Assembly (NCBI GenBank): GCA_003569705.1
Contig: BGOU01000010.1
Location: forward strand, 1-64,000
DNA from: Nitrosarchaeum sp.
GTDB taxonomy: Archaea; Thermoproteota; Nitrososphaeria; Nitrososphaerales; Nitrosopumilaceae
DNA length: 64,000 nucleotides
Direction: 5' to 3'
A program made the position numbers and the translations under genes. How positions within the stretch are numbered: the first letter of the stretch is position 1; each line of letters begins with the position of its first letter. The notes under the pieces are model-generated. The model did not search any database, was not told where the DNA came from, and worked only from the letters and a program-made list of their open reading frames with translations. Positions 8,570 to 16,852 of this stretch are shown here, one piece after another.

Positions 8570-8860
8570 CTACATGCATTGAGGTAGTTTTCCCTCATGT
8601 CTGTCTTGATAATCTTTAATCAAATCATCTGTGATTTGTTCGTAAGATGCTGTTTGCATGTATCTTACTCTTGTAGCCCCTGAGATGCATGGTTCGCCAT
8701 TTTTGTCTTGAATGGATATTTTGATATTTTCAGAACCGCCGATGAATAAAATTTTCATTGAGGCATGCATCATGTAGACTCCTGCAGATTGTGGTATTTT
8801 TGAAATAGTCACTTCATTATAATCTAGCCAATCTGACCATGCGTTTTCATTGTTTAGCAT
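8570..8860 (-). CDS. Small conserved protein, possible GIY-YIG-like fold
   Basis: A 96-residue protein. IPQSAGVYMMHASMKILFIGGSENI followed by a helix-rich end (RVRYMQTASYEQITDDLIKDYQ) recalls the GIY-YIG core of UvrC-like nucleases (GVYxx ... ILYIGKA). However, the usual glutamate is not evident, so a catalytic role is doubtful. It sits 10 bases downstream of tfb in the same orientation and is probably co-transcribed. Fold similarity is my reading only. Confidence 0.5.
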   Translation of the reverse strand: MLNNENAWSDWLDYNEVTISKIPQSAGVYMMHASMKILFIGGSENIKISIQDKNGEPCISGATRVRYMQTASYEQITDDLIKDYQDRHEGKLPQCM

Positions 8861-8870
8861 TTTTCTCTCA

Positions 8871-9782
8871 CTAATTTTGAAGCATTTTTCTTAAACCTGC
8901 ACATCTGTTTCTAATTGTCACCTCTGTGACTCCAGATGCAATTGAAATATCTTTTTGTGATTTTACTTCACCCGTGCTAATACATGCCAAATATAACGCT
9001 GCAGCTGCTATTCCCATAGGGTCTTTTCCAGCAACCATTCCTATCTTTTTTGCTTGCTCTAGTATTGCAACAGCTTTTCTTTTGCTCTTTTCACCTAATT
9101 CTGCAATGCTTGCAATTCTAGATACTACTTTTACCGGATCTACTACTGGCATTTTTAATTCCAGCTCTCTGAAAATTAATCTATAACATCTTGCAACATC
9201 TTTTCTTCTAATATTGATTCCATCTGCAACATCATCCAAAGTTCTAGGTGTCTGTGTATTTCTACATGATGCATAAAGACATGCTGCAACTAGGCCTTGA
9301 ATGGAACGACCTCTTACAAGTTTTTTCTCCATTGCCTTTCGGTAAATGTAAGCAGCTTTTTCAACTACTGCATCTGTCAGTGCAAGTTTATCTTTTAATT
9401 TATCCATTTCATTTAGTGCTAGTCTTAGATTTCTATCTGCAGAAGAATGTGCTTGTGTCCTACTATCCCATGTTCTTAATCTCTCAATCGTACTCTTCAT
9501 TGATGATGTAAGTGGTTTTCCAGTAGAATCCTTGTTGGCAGCACCAATTACTGTTGATAATCCCATGTCATGCATCGTCAATGATGTTCCAGCACCAACT
9601 CTGGTTCTGTTTGTATCGTCATTTGCAAATGAACGCCATTCTGCACCTGTCTCTGAAATTTTATCTGAAACTACAAAACCGCATTTTCCACAAAATAATT
9701 CTCCAGTTGTTTCATCTGTTACCATTTTTTTATCACCACATGAAGGGCATTTTGGTCTGGAGACAACTGTACTCTTAAGCAT
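8871..9782 (-). CDS. tfb: Transcription initiation factor IIB (TFB)
   Basis: A 303-residue TFB that bridges TBP, the BRE element and RNA polymerase. The N-terminal zinc ribbon is CPSCGDKKM ... CGKCG (residues about 12-35), then the B-finger WRSFANDD and two cyclin repeats (RNLRLALNEMDKL ... YASCRNTQTPRTLDDVA and KAVAILEQAKKIGMVAGKDP ... VTEVTIRNRCAGLRK). The frame is open 12 codons further up to 9818, but ATG at 9782 gives the normal spacing to the zinc ribbon. Several TFB copies are usual in this group. The neighbours do not suggest a special regulon. Confidence 0.95.
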   Translation of the reverse strand: MLKSTVVSRPKCPSCGDKKMVTDETTGELFCGKCGFVVSDKISETGAEWRSFANDDTNRTRVGAGTSLTMHDMGLSTVIGAANKDSTGKPLTSSMKSTIERLRTWDSRTQAHSSADRNLRLALNEMDKLKDKLALTDAVVEKAAYIYRKAMEKKLVRGRSIQGLVAACLYASCRNTQTPRTLDDVADGINIRRKDVARCYRLIFRELELKMPVVDPVKVVSRIASIAELGEKSKRKAVAILEQAKKIGMVAGKDPMGIAAAALYLACISTGEVKSQKDISIASGVTEVTIRNRCAGLRKMLQN

Positions 9783-9949
9783 AATAATCCAAAATTCAGC
9801 ATTTAGCTTATTATTCATTTTACATAACTTCTGCAGGTTAATTGTGTGTAGGTTAAGCTAATGCTCATTCTAATTCTATAGATTTGGAATAATGCTCAAT
9901 AATAATTAGGAGTGACTAATTTTTTATTTAGTTTTTTTAATTTGAGAAA

Positions 9950-11371
9950 TTACCCTAGTAGACAATATGCGTAATTTGGTTTTAGCGAAGGATACATTAT
10001 ATTATTTGGATCAGACACATGTGCTAGTCCTATTGAATGACCCAACTCATGTGTCATTATTTTTTCCACAGTTTTTACATCATACAACTGAAAACTTCCA
10101 TCACAGTTGTAATCTCCTAATGTAACTTCTACTACTCCTTTTCCCAGATGTGCATGACCAAGTACGCCTTGCCCTATATCTCGCACTACCCATGTAACCC
10201 ATACATTTGCATCTTGTTTTTGATTGGTAATTTCAAATTCCATTCTTGCTTTTTGTCCATTTGTGCTTAATTCCTGATTTTTCCAAAACAAAAATGAATT
10301 TTGCAATGTACTGACATGATTCAACGGTAACCCTGTTGGCTGTTCATTTACAAAAACTTTGTAATGGATAACATACACGTCATCTATGATTTCATATGTA
10401 GGATCTGGAAAGTTACTGGATGCAGATTTTACCTCTTCTTCAAAATTCCATTTTATGTAGTCTCTGAGGAATTTTTTTATTACATCTTGACTTGGATTTG
10501 GGTATTCTATGTACCTTTTTTCATCTGCAACATTTTTTGAGATACTGTGCAGATATTTTTCAAATAAATAAAAATCATAATCTTTTTCTTTCTGAATCTC
10601 ATCTTGTGATTTTTTAATATTTATCACTATGATTCCTTTTTCCACCATGTATTGAATGCCTGATACAAAATCTTGGTCATTTATTGCATTTTCTGCCCAC
10701 CATGAGGCATTATTTCGTATCCAGTCTGGTATTTTTTCCACTTTTTCTGATTTTGTCTCTACTGGCGGAATTTGTATTATTTTATTTTCTATCATATATA
10801 ATAACGCTGATGCAAACTCTACATCTTCGATTTGTCCCTCTGACCACCATTTTGCAACTGGTTTGACCCAGTCTGGAATTTTTATTGTCTCTTTTTTTTC
10901 CAATCTGTCTGGTTTTTCTGTTGCACTGTATGGATATTTTGCAATTACCTTATCTGTAAATTCTTTGTAATTGTTGATCACAACACTGTCTGGTTTTCTC
11001 TTGGCTGCTTCCTCAAAGTAATACTTGGCTTCCTGATACTCTCCCAAATTTCCAAATCCAATACCCATTCCAGTAAGTGCTGTAACGTCATCTGGTTGAT
11101 ATTGAAGGATCTTGAAGAACTCTTTTAGCGATTTTTCATGATATCCTGAATTACTTAGGGCAATAGCCTTCATTTTTAATGTGGATATGTTGTTTGGGGC
11201 TATTTCTAAAATGTTATCGTATGTTACAATTGCTTCATTGTATTCTCCTTTTACAAAATGTTCATTGGCTTGTTTGAACATTATCTGTGGATCACCCAAA
11301 GTTTGAGAAAACACCGGAACTGAAATGAAACTAGAAAATAGTAAAATCACACCTAGAAAAGCACGCATCAA
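9950..11371 (-). CDS. Secreted TPR protein with matrixin-like zinc metalloprotease domain
   Basis: A 473-residue exported protein. A signal peptide (AFLGVILLFSSFISVPVFS) is followed by three TPR units (residues about 30-130). Next come two tryptophan-rich repeats (IPDWVKPVAKWWSEGQIED near 170 and IPDWIRNNASWWAENAIND near 215), a linker, and a C-terminal protease with HELGHSIGLAHVSDPNNIMYP: HExxHxxGxxH plus the Met-turn of matrixin/astacin-type metzincins. It probably binds and cleaves surface or environmental proteins. The same protease class occurs in the integrated element (37353-39295). The combination of TPR and metzincin in one secreted chain is unusual. Confidence 0.85.
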   Translation of the reverse strand: MMRAFLGVILLFSSFISVPVFSQTLGDPQIMFKQANEHFVKGEYNEAIVTYDNILEIAPNNISTLKMKAIALSNSGYHEKSLKEFFKILQYQPDDVTALTGMGIGFGNLGEYQEAKYYFEEAAKRKPDSVVINNYKEFTDKVIAKYPYSATEKPDRLEKKETIKIPDWVKPVAKWWSEGQIEDVEFASALLYMIENKIIQIPPVETKSEKVEKIPDWIRNNASWWAENAINDQDFVSGIQYMVEKGIIVINIKKSQDEIQKEKDYDFYLFEKYLHSISKNVADEKRYIEYPNPSQDVIKKFLRDYIKWNFEEEVKSASSNFPDPTYEIIDDVYVIHYKVFVNEQPTGLPLNHVSTLQNSFLFWKNQELSTNGQKARMEFEITNQKQDANVWVTWVVRDIGQGVLGHAHLGKGVVEVTLGDYNCDGSFQLYDVKTVEKIMTHELGHSIGLAHVSDPNNIMYPSLKPNYAYCLLG

Positions 11372-11506
11372 TGTACTTGATGTTTGGATTTCGGATATAT
11401 CTTATTTTCATTTTATGAAAAACTATGTTTATTGGTATTTTTGTTATTATCTTAGTTCAAAAGTCTTAGTAAATCTTTAATCTTTTAGCAAATACAAGTT
11501 TTTACA

Positions 11507-11875
11507 TTGAGTAAGATAGGTGTGGGTGAAATTATCTCCGAACTTCGTAAGAGGATTCAAGATATCCAGTTTGAATTAGATGAATTAGGAGGCCCAATTT
11601 CAGACATGCCTGAACTAATTACTTCTGCTAATCTTTTACGCTCAAATGAACATCTTACCAAAGTATCTGAAAAGCAGTCAGAATTACTATCTGCATATGG
11701 TTTGTATTCTAAGGCATTAGAAGATATGATTGCCGTAGTTTTTGATATTCAAAATGATCTCAAAAATCTCTTAAAGGAACAATCAAAACTCATTTCAGTT
11801 AGAAAATCTCCCAGATCAACTATATCAAAAAATAAGAAAAAATCTACAACTAGAAGAAAATCTTTAAAAAAATAA
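11507..11875 (+). CDS. Small helical protein with basic Lys/Ser/Thr tail
   Basis: A 122-residue protein, with a start at TTG 11507. Residues 1-90 are mostly helical with heptad character (ISELRKRIQDIQFELDEL ... LEDMIAVVFDIQNDLKNLLK). Residues 98-122 are a basic tail (KKKSTTRRKSLKK), which suggests nucleic-acid or acidic-surface contact. I do not recognise the family. It is divergent from the metalloprotease gene and convergent with birA. Codon use is like its neighbours. Confidence 0.65.
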   Translation: MSKIGVGEIISELRKRIQDIQFELDELGGPISDMPELITSANLLRSNEHLTKVSEKQSELLSAYGLYSKALEDMIAVVFDIQNDLKNLLKEQSKLISVRKSPRSTISKNKKKSTTRRKSLKK

Positions 11876-11909
11876 TGTGAATTTTCTTTATGTTATTTTG
11901 AAAGATATG

Positions 11910-12899
11910 TTATATCCCTGAAGTGATTCGTCTATTTTTCTTATTTTCTAATATGACTAGCGCACCATCATCATCAATTTTAATTGCCTTGCCTTTTATT
12001 TTTCCATCCTCTGTATTCAGTTCTATATTTTGACCAATCGTTGATGATTTTTTTGTCCAGTCTCTAATGATTTTTTTAGTATCGCCAGTATTCAATAAAT
12101 TATAAACTTGTTCTAATTCGATCAAAAATGACTGTACTAGTAAAATTGGTTTTACTGTTTTATTTTGTTCACTTAATGATGCTACTCCGTAAAAATTTGG
12201 TGTATTTTTTAAGATCTTTTCAATTTGCTTAATATCTACATTAAAATTTATTCCAACACCTAGAACTAGATTTTCTATTTTGTTTGATTCTAATGATGCG
12301 TCAACTAACATTCCTGCAACTTTTTTACCTTTAATTGTTATGTCATTTGGCCATTTCAATTCTGATTTGATATTCAGTGTTTTTTCTATTGCATTTGATA
12401 GTGCTAGTGCAGAAGCTATTGGAAATAGTGTGATTACTGATATGTCAAATTTTGGATGTAAAATTATTGAAAGCCAAATGCCTCCTTTGGGTGAAATCCA
12501 CTTTCTGCCCAATCTTCCTTTTCCACTGGTTTGTTTTTCTGCAATTATTACCGTTCCATTGTTTGCCTCATCTAGAGTCATTTTCATTGCTTGATTTTGA
12601 GTAGAATCAATTGAATCAAAATAATGGACTTGTTTTCCAAATATTTTGGTCTTTAATCCAGATGTGATTTCCCATGGTAGTAACATATCTGTGCTGGATT
12701 CGAGTCTGTATCCAAGCTTTTGTTTTGATTCTATTTTGTATCCCAACTCTCTAATTTTTTTAATATGTTTCCAAACTGCAACTCTGCTTATTCTTAAGAC
12801 ATCGCTCAAATCTTGACCTGAAAGATATTCTGTATTGTGTGATTTTAGAAATGACAGTACTTTGACTAGACCTGAATTATCATACGAACTGTACATCAA
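11910..12899 (-). CDS. birA: Bifunctional biotin-protein ligase/repressor BirA
   Basis: A 329-residue enzyme that activates biotin with ATP and transfers it to the carrier of acetyl-/propionyl-CoA carboxylase, the carboxylating enzyme of the 3HP/4HB cycle. The N-terminal 70 residues are a winged helix (LSGQDLSDVLRISRVAVWKHI). The ligase core has SGKGRLGRKWISPKGGIW (ATP/biotin loop) and LKWPNDI. The C-terminal SH3-like part ends LVILENKKNRRITSGI. The HTH domain implies biotin-dependent repression, as in E. coli. No operator was recognised. Start could be either of the first two ATGs. Confidence 0.93.
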   Translation of the reverse strand: MMYSSYDNSGLVKVLSFLKSHNTEYLSGQDLSDVLRISRVAVWKHIKKIRELGYKIESKQKLGYRLESSTDMLLPWEITSGLKTKIFGKQVHYFDSIDSTQNQAMKMTLDEANNGTVIIAEKQTSGKGRLGRKWISPKGGIWLSIILHPKFDISVITLFPIASALALSNAIEKTLNIKSELKWPNDITIKGKKVAGMLVDASLESNKIENLVLGVGINFNVDIKQIEKILKNTPNFYGVASLSEQNKTVKPILLVQSFLIELEQVYNLLNTGDTKKIIRDWTKKSSTIGQNIELNTEDGKIKGKAIKIDDDGALVILENKKNRRITSGI

Positions 12900-12946
12900 T
12901 TGTATGTGTTCTTTACTTCAAGTATAAAATATCAACTTTGTTTAAC

Positions 12947-13488
12947 TTAGAATCCGACATCAAAGTCAAATCCGCCACCGTCAGAGCCTCCCCCATCACC
13001 GCCGTCCGTACTACTGTCTGATGAACTATCTCCACCAGCATCACTTGGAATGCTTTCTGCTGGTACATAGTCTGTCATCATCATACCCATCATGCCAAAC
13101 ATCATTGAAAACATGATCATATCCATTATTCCAAAGAACATCATTGTGGGAAGAATTGATTTGTTATCATCCATGTATTGCTTTAATTTTTGTTTGTCTC
13201 CTCCTTTGTACAATAGTGACATTTGATCCCACTTGCCTTGTAGTTCATGAATTCTCTCTTCTACTTCTTTTGCTCCTTTTTCTGTAATTGTAATCTCTAT
13301 TTTTTTACCAAACCAACTCTTTTTTTCTTCCACTGAAATTAGTTCCCTTTTTTCTAATTTTTCGAGAATCAGATTTAATTCCTCAGCATCTACTTGAGCT
13401 ACATTTTGTATCTTTTCAAATTTTTGATTCCTTTTTTAATTGCTCCTAGAACAATTACATCCTTTGGCTCTTCTGGAGTCGGTTCCAT
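12947..13488 (-). pseudogene. Winged-helix-like membrane protein with Gly/Asp/Ser tail, frameshifted near the N-terminus
   Basis: The uninterrupted part starts at 13333 (EEKKSWFGKKIEITITEKGA). Upstream, ATG at 13488 opens MEPTPEEPKDVIVLGAIKKG, and a neighbouring frame carries FEKIQNVAQVDAEELNLILE and runs into EEKKSWFG without a stop. One base is therefore missing near 13415-13436 (A/T runs). The total of 542 bases plus one gives 180 residues. The N-terminal half looks like a winged helix (two-state helix pairs, then the KIEITITEKG wing). A methionine-rich hydrophobic stretch (MMFFGIMDMIMFSMMFGMMG) and a low-complexity GGDSSSDSSTDGGDGGGSDGGG tail follow. A membrane-bound regulator is possible; the function is unknown. 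Confidence 0.6.
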
Positions 13489-13544
13489 GTATTCTGGTTT
13501 TTGTTATTGTTAAAATACCCTACGATTTTACTTTTTTATATTGT

Positions 13545-14456
13545 TTATTTTAATAATTCTCTAGTTTTTAATTCAGAAATTACATTTGGTATTCCTTGTT
13601 GGTATGATGGAAATTTAAATTCGTATATTTGAGATATTTTTTTATTTGATACTTTCATTGATGTGGTGAGTAATTTTATCAAATCTCCTCCAAGAACTGC
13701 CTTTGCTACAAACATGGGTATGGTTCCAGGATGACTTGCACCTATGTTATCCGCAGTAAAATCTACAAACTCTTTGAATTTTACAAATGCAGGATCTGCA
13801 ACGATGTACGTTTCATTGATTGCATTTTTTTCTAAAATTGATACCATGCTACCTACTGCGTCATCTACGTGCAGGAATGCTTTGTAATAGTCTCCCCCTT
13901 TTGGAAGTCTGAAAGTATTTTTTAAAAGACGTTTGACTAGCACATCGTAGAACCATCCACCTGAACCATATACGTCGCCAAAATGTATCACTGTAAAATT
14001 AATTCCAAGTTCTTTGCAATTTTTCTCAAGAAATCTTTGAGCCTCTAATCTGATTTTCACAAAATCTGTATTTGGATTGTATGGAAAAGACTCATCTACT
14101 ATGCCGTCTTGTGTTTCTCCGTAAACCCCTAGTCCTGAAATGTATGTGATTGCCTTTGTTTTATCCTTAATGTGGCTGAAAAGATTTTTTGTTCCTTCTA
14201 AATTCACTTTTTCTAAAACCTTTTTGTTTTTTTCAAGTGGTGTATGTGATGCCAAATGAAAGACACAGTCAAATTCTGTATCTGGAATGTCTAATTTAGA
14301 ATCAGTCAAATCACCTATGATGTTTTTCGATTTAACATGTCCGCTTTTTCCTTTGCGGATTAGTGATGATACGCTGTATTTCTTTTCCACTAGAGAACTG
14401 ACTAATCTGGATCCTATGAAACCCGTAGCACCTGTAACTAGAATGGATTTACTCAT
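13545..14456 (-). CDS. NAD(P)-dependent epimerase/dehydratase (extended SDR)
   Basis: A 303-residue Rossmann protein. The cofactor motif is VTGATGFIGSRL (residues 7-18, GxxGxxG), and FHLASHTPLEKN and SGLGVYGE (the Ser/Tyr region) follow. The catalytic YxxxK of sugar epimerases is not in its usual form, since FVKIRLEAQRFLEK replaces it, so sugar epimerase activity should not be assumed. NAD-binding oxidoreductases of this type act in sugar or isoprenoid metabolism. It is divergent from the CoA-binding protein gene. Confidence 0.85.
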   Translation of the reverse strand: MSKSILVTGATGFIGSRLVSSLVEKKYSVSSLIRKGKSGHVKSKNIIGDLTDSKLDIPDTEFDCVFHLASHTPLEKNKKVLEKVNLEGTKNLFSHIKDKTKAITYISGLGVYGETQDGIVDESFPYNPNTDFVKIRLEAQRFLEKNCKELGINFTVIHFGDVYGSGGWFYDVLVKRLLKNTFRLPKGGDYYKAFLHVDDAVGSMVSILEKNAINETYIVADPAFVKFKEFVDFTADNIGASHPGTIPMFVAKAVLGGDLIKLLTTSMKVSNKKISQIYEFKFPSYQQGIPNVISELKTRELLK

Positions 14457-14577
14457 TATTTCTTTGATCTAATTGTATTATTACTGTATTTGTAATGAAT
14501 TGTATGTTGATAATTCCTCAATGTTGGAATAATTAGTTGATTTCAAAAATTATATTCCACTATGTTTTAGATTTTTC

Positions 14578-14988
14578 ATGGAACGTGATTCTTACACTGA
14601 TGATGAAATTAGAGGTATTCTTTCTTTAAAACACGTTGCAGTAATTGGCATGTCTAAAAATGACAACAAGGCAGCACATTATGTGCCAAAATATCTGGCT
14701 GAAAATGGATATCATATAATTCCAGTAAATCCTACAACTGATGAGATTTTAGGAAAAAAATGTTACAGTACTATTTCTGATGTTGATGGTGATATTGACA
14801 TCGTTGATGTGTTTAGACCATCTGAATCTGTACTTCCTGTTGTAGAGGAAGCTATAAAGAAAAACCCAAAGGTAATTTGGCTTCAAGAAGGAATTCATAA
14901 TCTAGAGGCTGAAGAAATGGCAAGAAAAAAAGGCATCAAAGTTGTATTCAATAGATGTATGTTGGCAGAACATCAGAGGTTATTCTAA
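14578..14988 (+). CDS. CoA-binding domain protein (YccU-like)
   Basis: A 136-residue Rossmann-like CoA-binding domain: HVAVIGMSKNDNKAAHYVPKYL, then GYHIIPVNP, DIVDVFRPSESVLPVVEEA and VIWLQEGIHN with the final cysteine segment VVFNRCML. The length equals the stand-alone family, which binds CoA (sometimes disulfide-linked) without a known reaction. The TATA-like ATTATATTCC at 14544-14553 is about 28 bases before the ATG, a leaderless layout. The next gene begins 2 bases after its stop, so they form an operon. Confidence 0.88.
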   Translation: MERDSYTDDEIRGILSLKHVAVIGMSKNDNKAAHYVPKYLAENGYHIIPVNPTTDEILGKKCYSTISDVDGDIDIVDVFRPSESVLPVVEEAIKKNPKVIWLQEGIHNLEAEEMARKKGIKVVFNRCMLAEHQRLF

Positions 14989-14990
14989 AA

Positions 14991-15359
14991 ATGACTGCAT
15001 TTGATACTTTTTACAATGATTTACATGAACTAGTCGATAAACATGAAAAAAACAATACTCCGTTAAAAGTTGAAAAAGATCTAGAGGCTGACATTGTAAA
15101 AATTTTTGGTGACAATGTCACTGCACTAGCAAGAGCTAAAAATGGATTAAATGATGTAACTGAGCTTGCATATGCTACAGCAGAACACCATCCCTATTGG
15201 AATCTGCTTTACAATTGCTCAGAAATAGCAAATATTGTTTTAGAGAAATGGAAAAGTGAACTTTCAAAAAAAGATGCAAGTGACATTGAATGGTCCATAA
15301 AGGAATTAAAACAATCCCTTGAAAAGATATCTGAGAAAATTAACGACCCTGTTATCTAG
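14991..15359 (+). CDS. Small helical conserved protein
   Basis: A 122-residue all-helical protein (FDTFYNDLHELVDKHEK ... NVTALARAKNGLNDVTELAYATAEHHPYWNLLYN). I do not recognise the family. It starts with ATG 2 bases after the stop of the CoA-binding protein, so it is translated from the same message. The frame upstream of this ATG is open but overlaps the previous gene and is not used. The AEHHPYWNLLYNCSE segment, with paired histidines and a cysteine, could bind a metal, but no known motif is present. Confidence 0.7.
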   Translation: MTAFDTFYNDLHELVDKHEKNNTPLKVEKDLEADIVKIFGDNVTALARAKNGLNDVTELAYATAEHHPYWNLLYNCSEIANIVLEKWKSELSKKDASDIEWSIKELKQSLEKISEKINDPVI

Positions 15360-15363
15360 GCAG

Positions 15364-15376
15364 AGATAAATATTCT
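15364..15376 (+). promoter_or_regulatory. TATA box of the OBG-type GTPase gene
   Basis: GATAAATATTCTT lies about 25 bases before the ATG at 15394, so the message is probably leaderless. Confidence 0.5.
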
Positions 15377-15393
15377 TAGGTTACAAACAAGTC

Positions 15394-16605
15394 ATGCCAA
15401 TTAAACTTGGACTAATAGGCAAAACAAATACTGGTAAAACCACTTTCTATAATGCTGCCACTTTATCTTCTGAAGAAATCTCCTCATATCCGTTTACAAC
15501 AAAAAAATCTGTTACTGGAATTGCACACGCAATTACATTATGTGTTCATCCGGAATTCAAAGTACAAGATAATCCAAACAATTCAAAATGTGTTGAAGGT
15601 TGGAGATATGTCCCAGTTGAATTAATTGATTTACCTGGTCTAATCAAGGATGCATGGAAAGGAAAAGGTTTGGGAAATCAATTTCTTTCAATTGCAGCAC
15701 AATCTGATGCATTACTTCATGTAGTTGATGCCTCTGGCGGTATAGATTCTTCTGGAAAAATCAGTGAGGTTGGAAGCGGCGATCCTATATCTGATTTTGC
15801 AGATATTGAAGAGGAATTAATCATGTGGTATCATAAAATTTTGGAAGGAAATAGAGACAAGGTTTCAAAGTTAATTCGAACTGGCTCTGGCACAGTTGAC
15901 GCTATTACTGATTTGTATCGTGGAGTAGGAGTCAATAAAATACATGTCAAAGATGCATTGGTTGCAGTTGGACTAGAGGAGAAGGAATTTGATGATTTTG
16001 ATATGGTTGATAGTAAAAAACTTGCTGCGCATATTAGAAAAATTTCAAAACCTACTTTGATTGTTGCAAACAAAATAGATGTTGAAGGTGCAGACAAAAA
16101 TTTTGCTAGATTGCGAGAGCGTTACAATGACTCCATTATAATTCCTGTTAGTGGTGATAGTGAATTCAGTCTAAGGAGAGCTGAGCAAAAGGGATTGATC
16201 AAATACTCTCCAGGTTCGGAACAATTTGAAATAATACACCCTGCTGATCTTAATGAAAAACAAACCAATGCGTTGGATTTTATAAAAAAAGGAATAATGG
16301 GTGAATACATGCGAACCGGTGTACAATTTGCGATAAATGTTGCAGTCTTCAAACTTTTAAAGATGAACTCTATTTACCCCGTAGCTGATGAGAAGCGTCT
16401 TTCAGATAAAAAAGGACATGTGTTGCCTGATTTGATTTTGCTTAAAGCTGGAGCAACAATTGCAGATCTTGCAAAGGAGATTCACACTGATCTTACCAAA
16501 GGATTGCTTTATGGAAAAGACTTGAGATATAATTTGAGATTGCCTGTGGACTATCAGCTAAGGGATAGAGATGTAGTGTCTCTAGTTAGTGCATCAAAAA
16601 AATAG
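15394..16605 (+). CDS. OBG-family GTPase with TGS domain (YchF/DRG type)
   Basis: A 403-residue ribosome-associated P-loop GTPase. G1 is GKTNTGKTT (residues 9-17), G3 is DLPGLIKDAWKGKGLG, and G4 is NKIDVEG, the GTP-type NKxD rather than the NxxE of bacterial ATP-using YchF. The C-terminal 85 residues are a TGS domain (DLILLKAGATIADLAKEIHTDL ... QLRDRDVVSLVSASKK). Family members act in translation or its stress control. The length is normal and no break is seen. Confidence 0.93.
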   Translation: MPIKLGLIGKTNTGKTTFYNAATLSSEEISSYPFTTKKSVTGIAHAITLCVHPEFKVQDNPNNSKCVEGWRYVPVELIDLPGLIKDAWKGKGLGNQFLSIAAQSDALLHVVDASGGIDSSGKISEVGSGDPISDFADIEEELIMWYHKILEGNRDKVSKLIRTGSGTVDAITDLYRGVGVNKIHVKDALVAVGLEEKEFDDFDMVDSKKLAAHIRKISKPTLIVANKIDVEGADKNFARLRERYNDSIIIPVSGDSEFSLRRAEQKGLIKYSPGSEQFEIIHPADLNEKQTNALDFIKKGIMGEYMRTGVQFAINVAVFKLLKMNSIYPVADEKRLSDKKGHVLPDLILLKAGATIADLAKEIHTDLTKGLLYGKDLRYNLRLPVDYQLRDRDVVSLVSASKK

Positions 16606-16630
16606 TCTGCTGTTTTACTAGTGTGCACTT

Positions 16631-16777
16631 TTAAAATTCTTTTATGCTTTGGCGAATGATAATATTTTTATCATCTGTATAATTGCAACAGGTTTCACAA
16701 AGCCAATGTGTTTTGTTTTCTTCTTTTATCCATTTTGGCAGTCTTCTATTATTGCATGTTTCACAAAATAACGACAT
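16631..16777 (-). CDS. 48-residue zinc-finger protein
   Basis: A short gene: MSLFCETCNNRRLPKWIKEE, then THWLCETCCNY, and a 15-residue tail. Two CxxC pairs 22 residues apart make a rubredoxin-like/treble-clef zinc site. It reads without a stop from ATG 16777 to TAA 16631 and fills the space between the GTPase gene and cysS. It lies downstream of cysS... nadE reading direction only in the sense of strand: cysS ends at 16853, so this gene could be the tail of the nadE-cysS operon. Function unknown. Confidence 0.6.
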   Translation of the reverse strand: MSLFCETCNNRRLPKWIKEENKTHWLCETCCNYTDDKNIIIRQSIKEF

Positions 16778-16852
16778 GTCTCATTCTGTTTCTTCCTCTA
16801 TTTGTACTGGTGTTGTACTGTGTTTATTGTACATCGAGACTGTGATTTGTGC

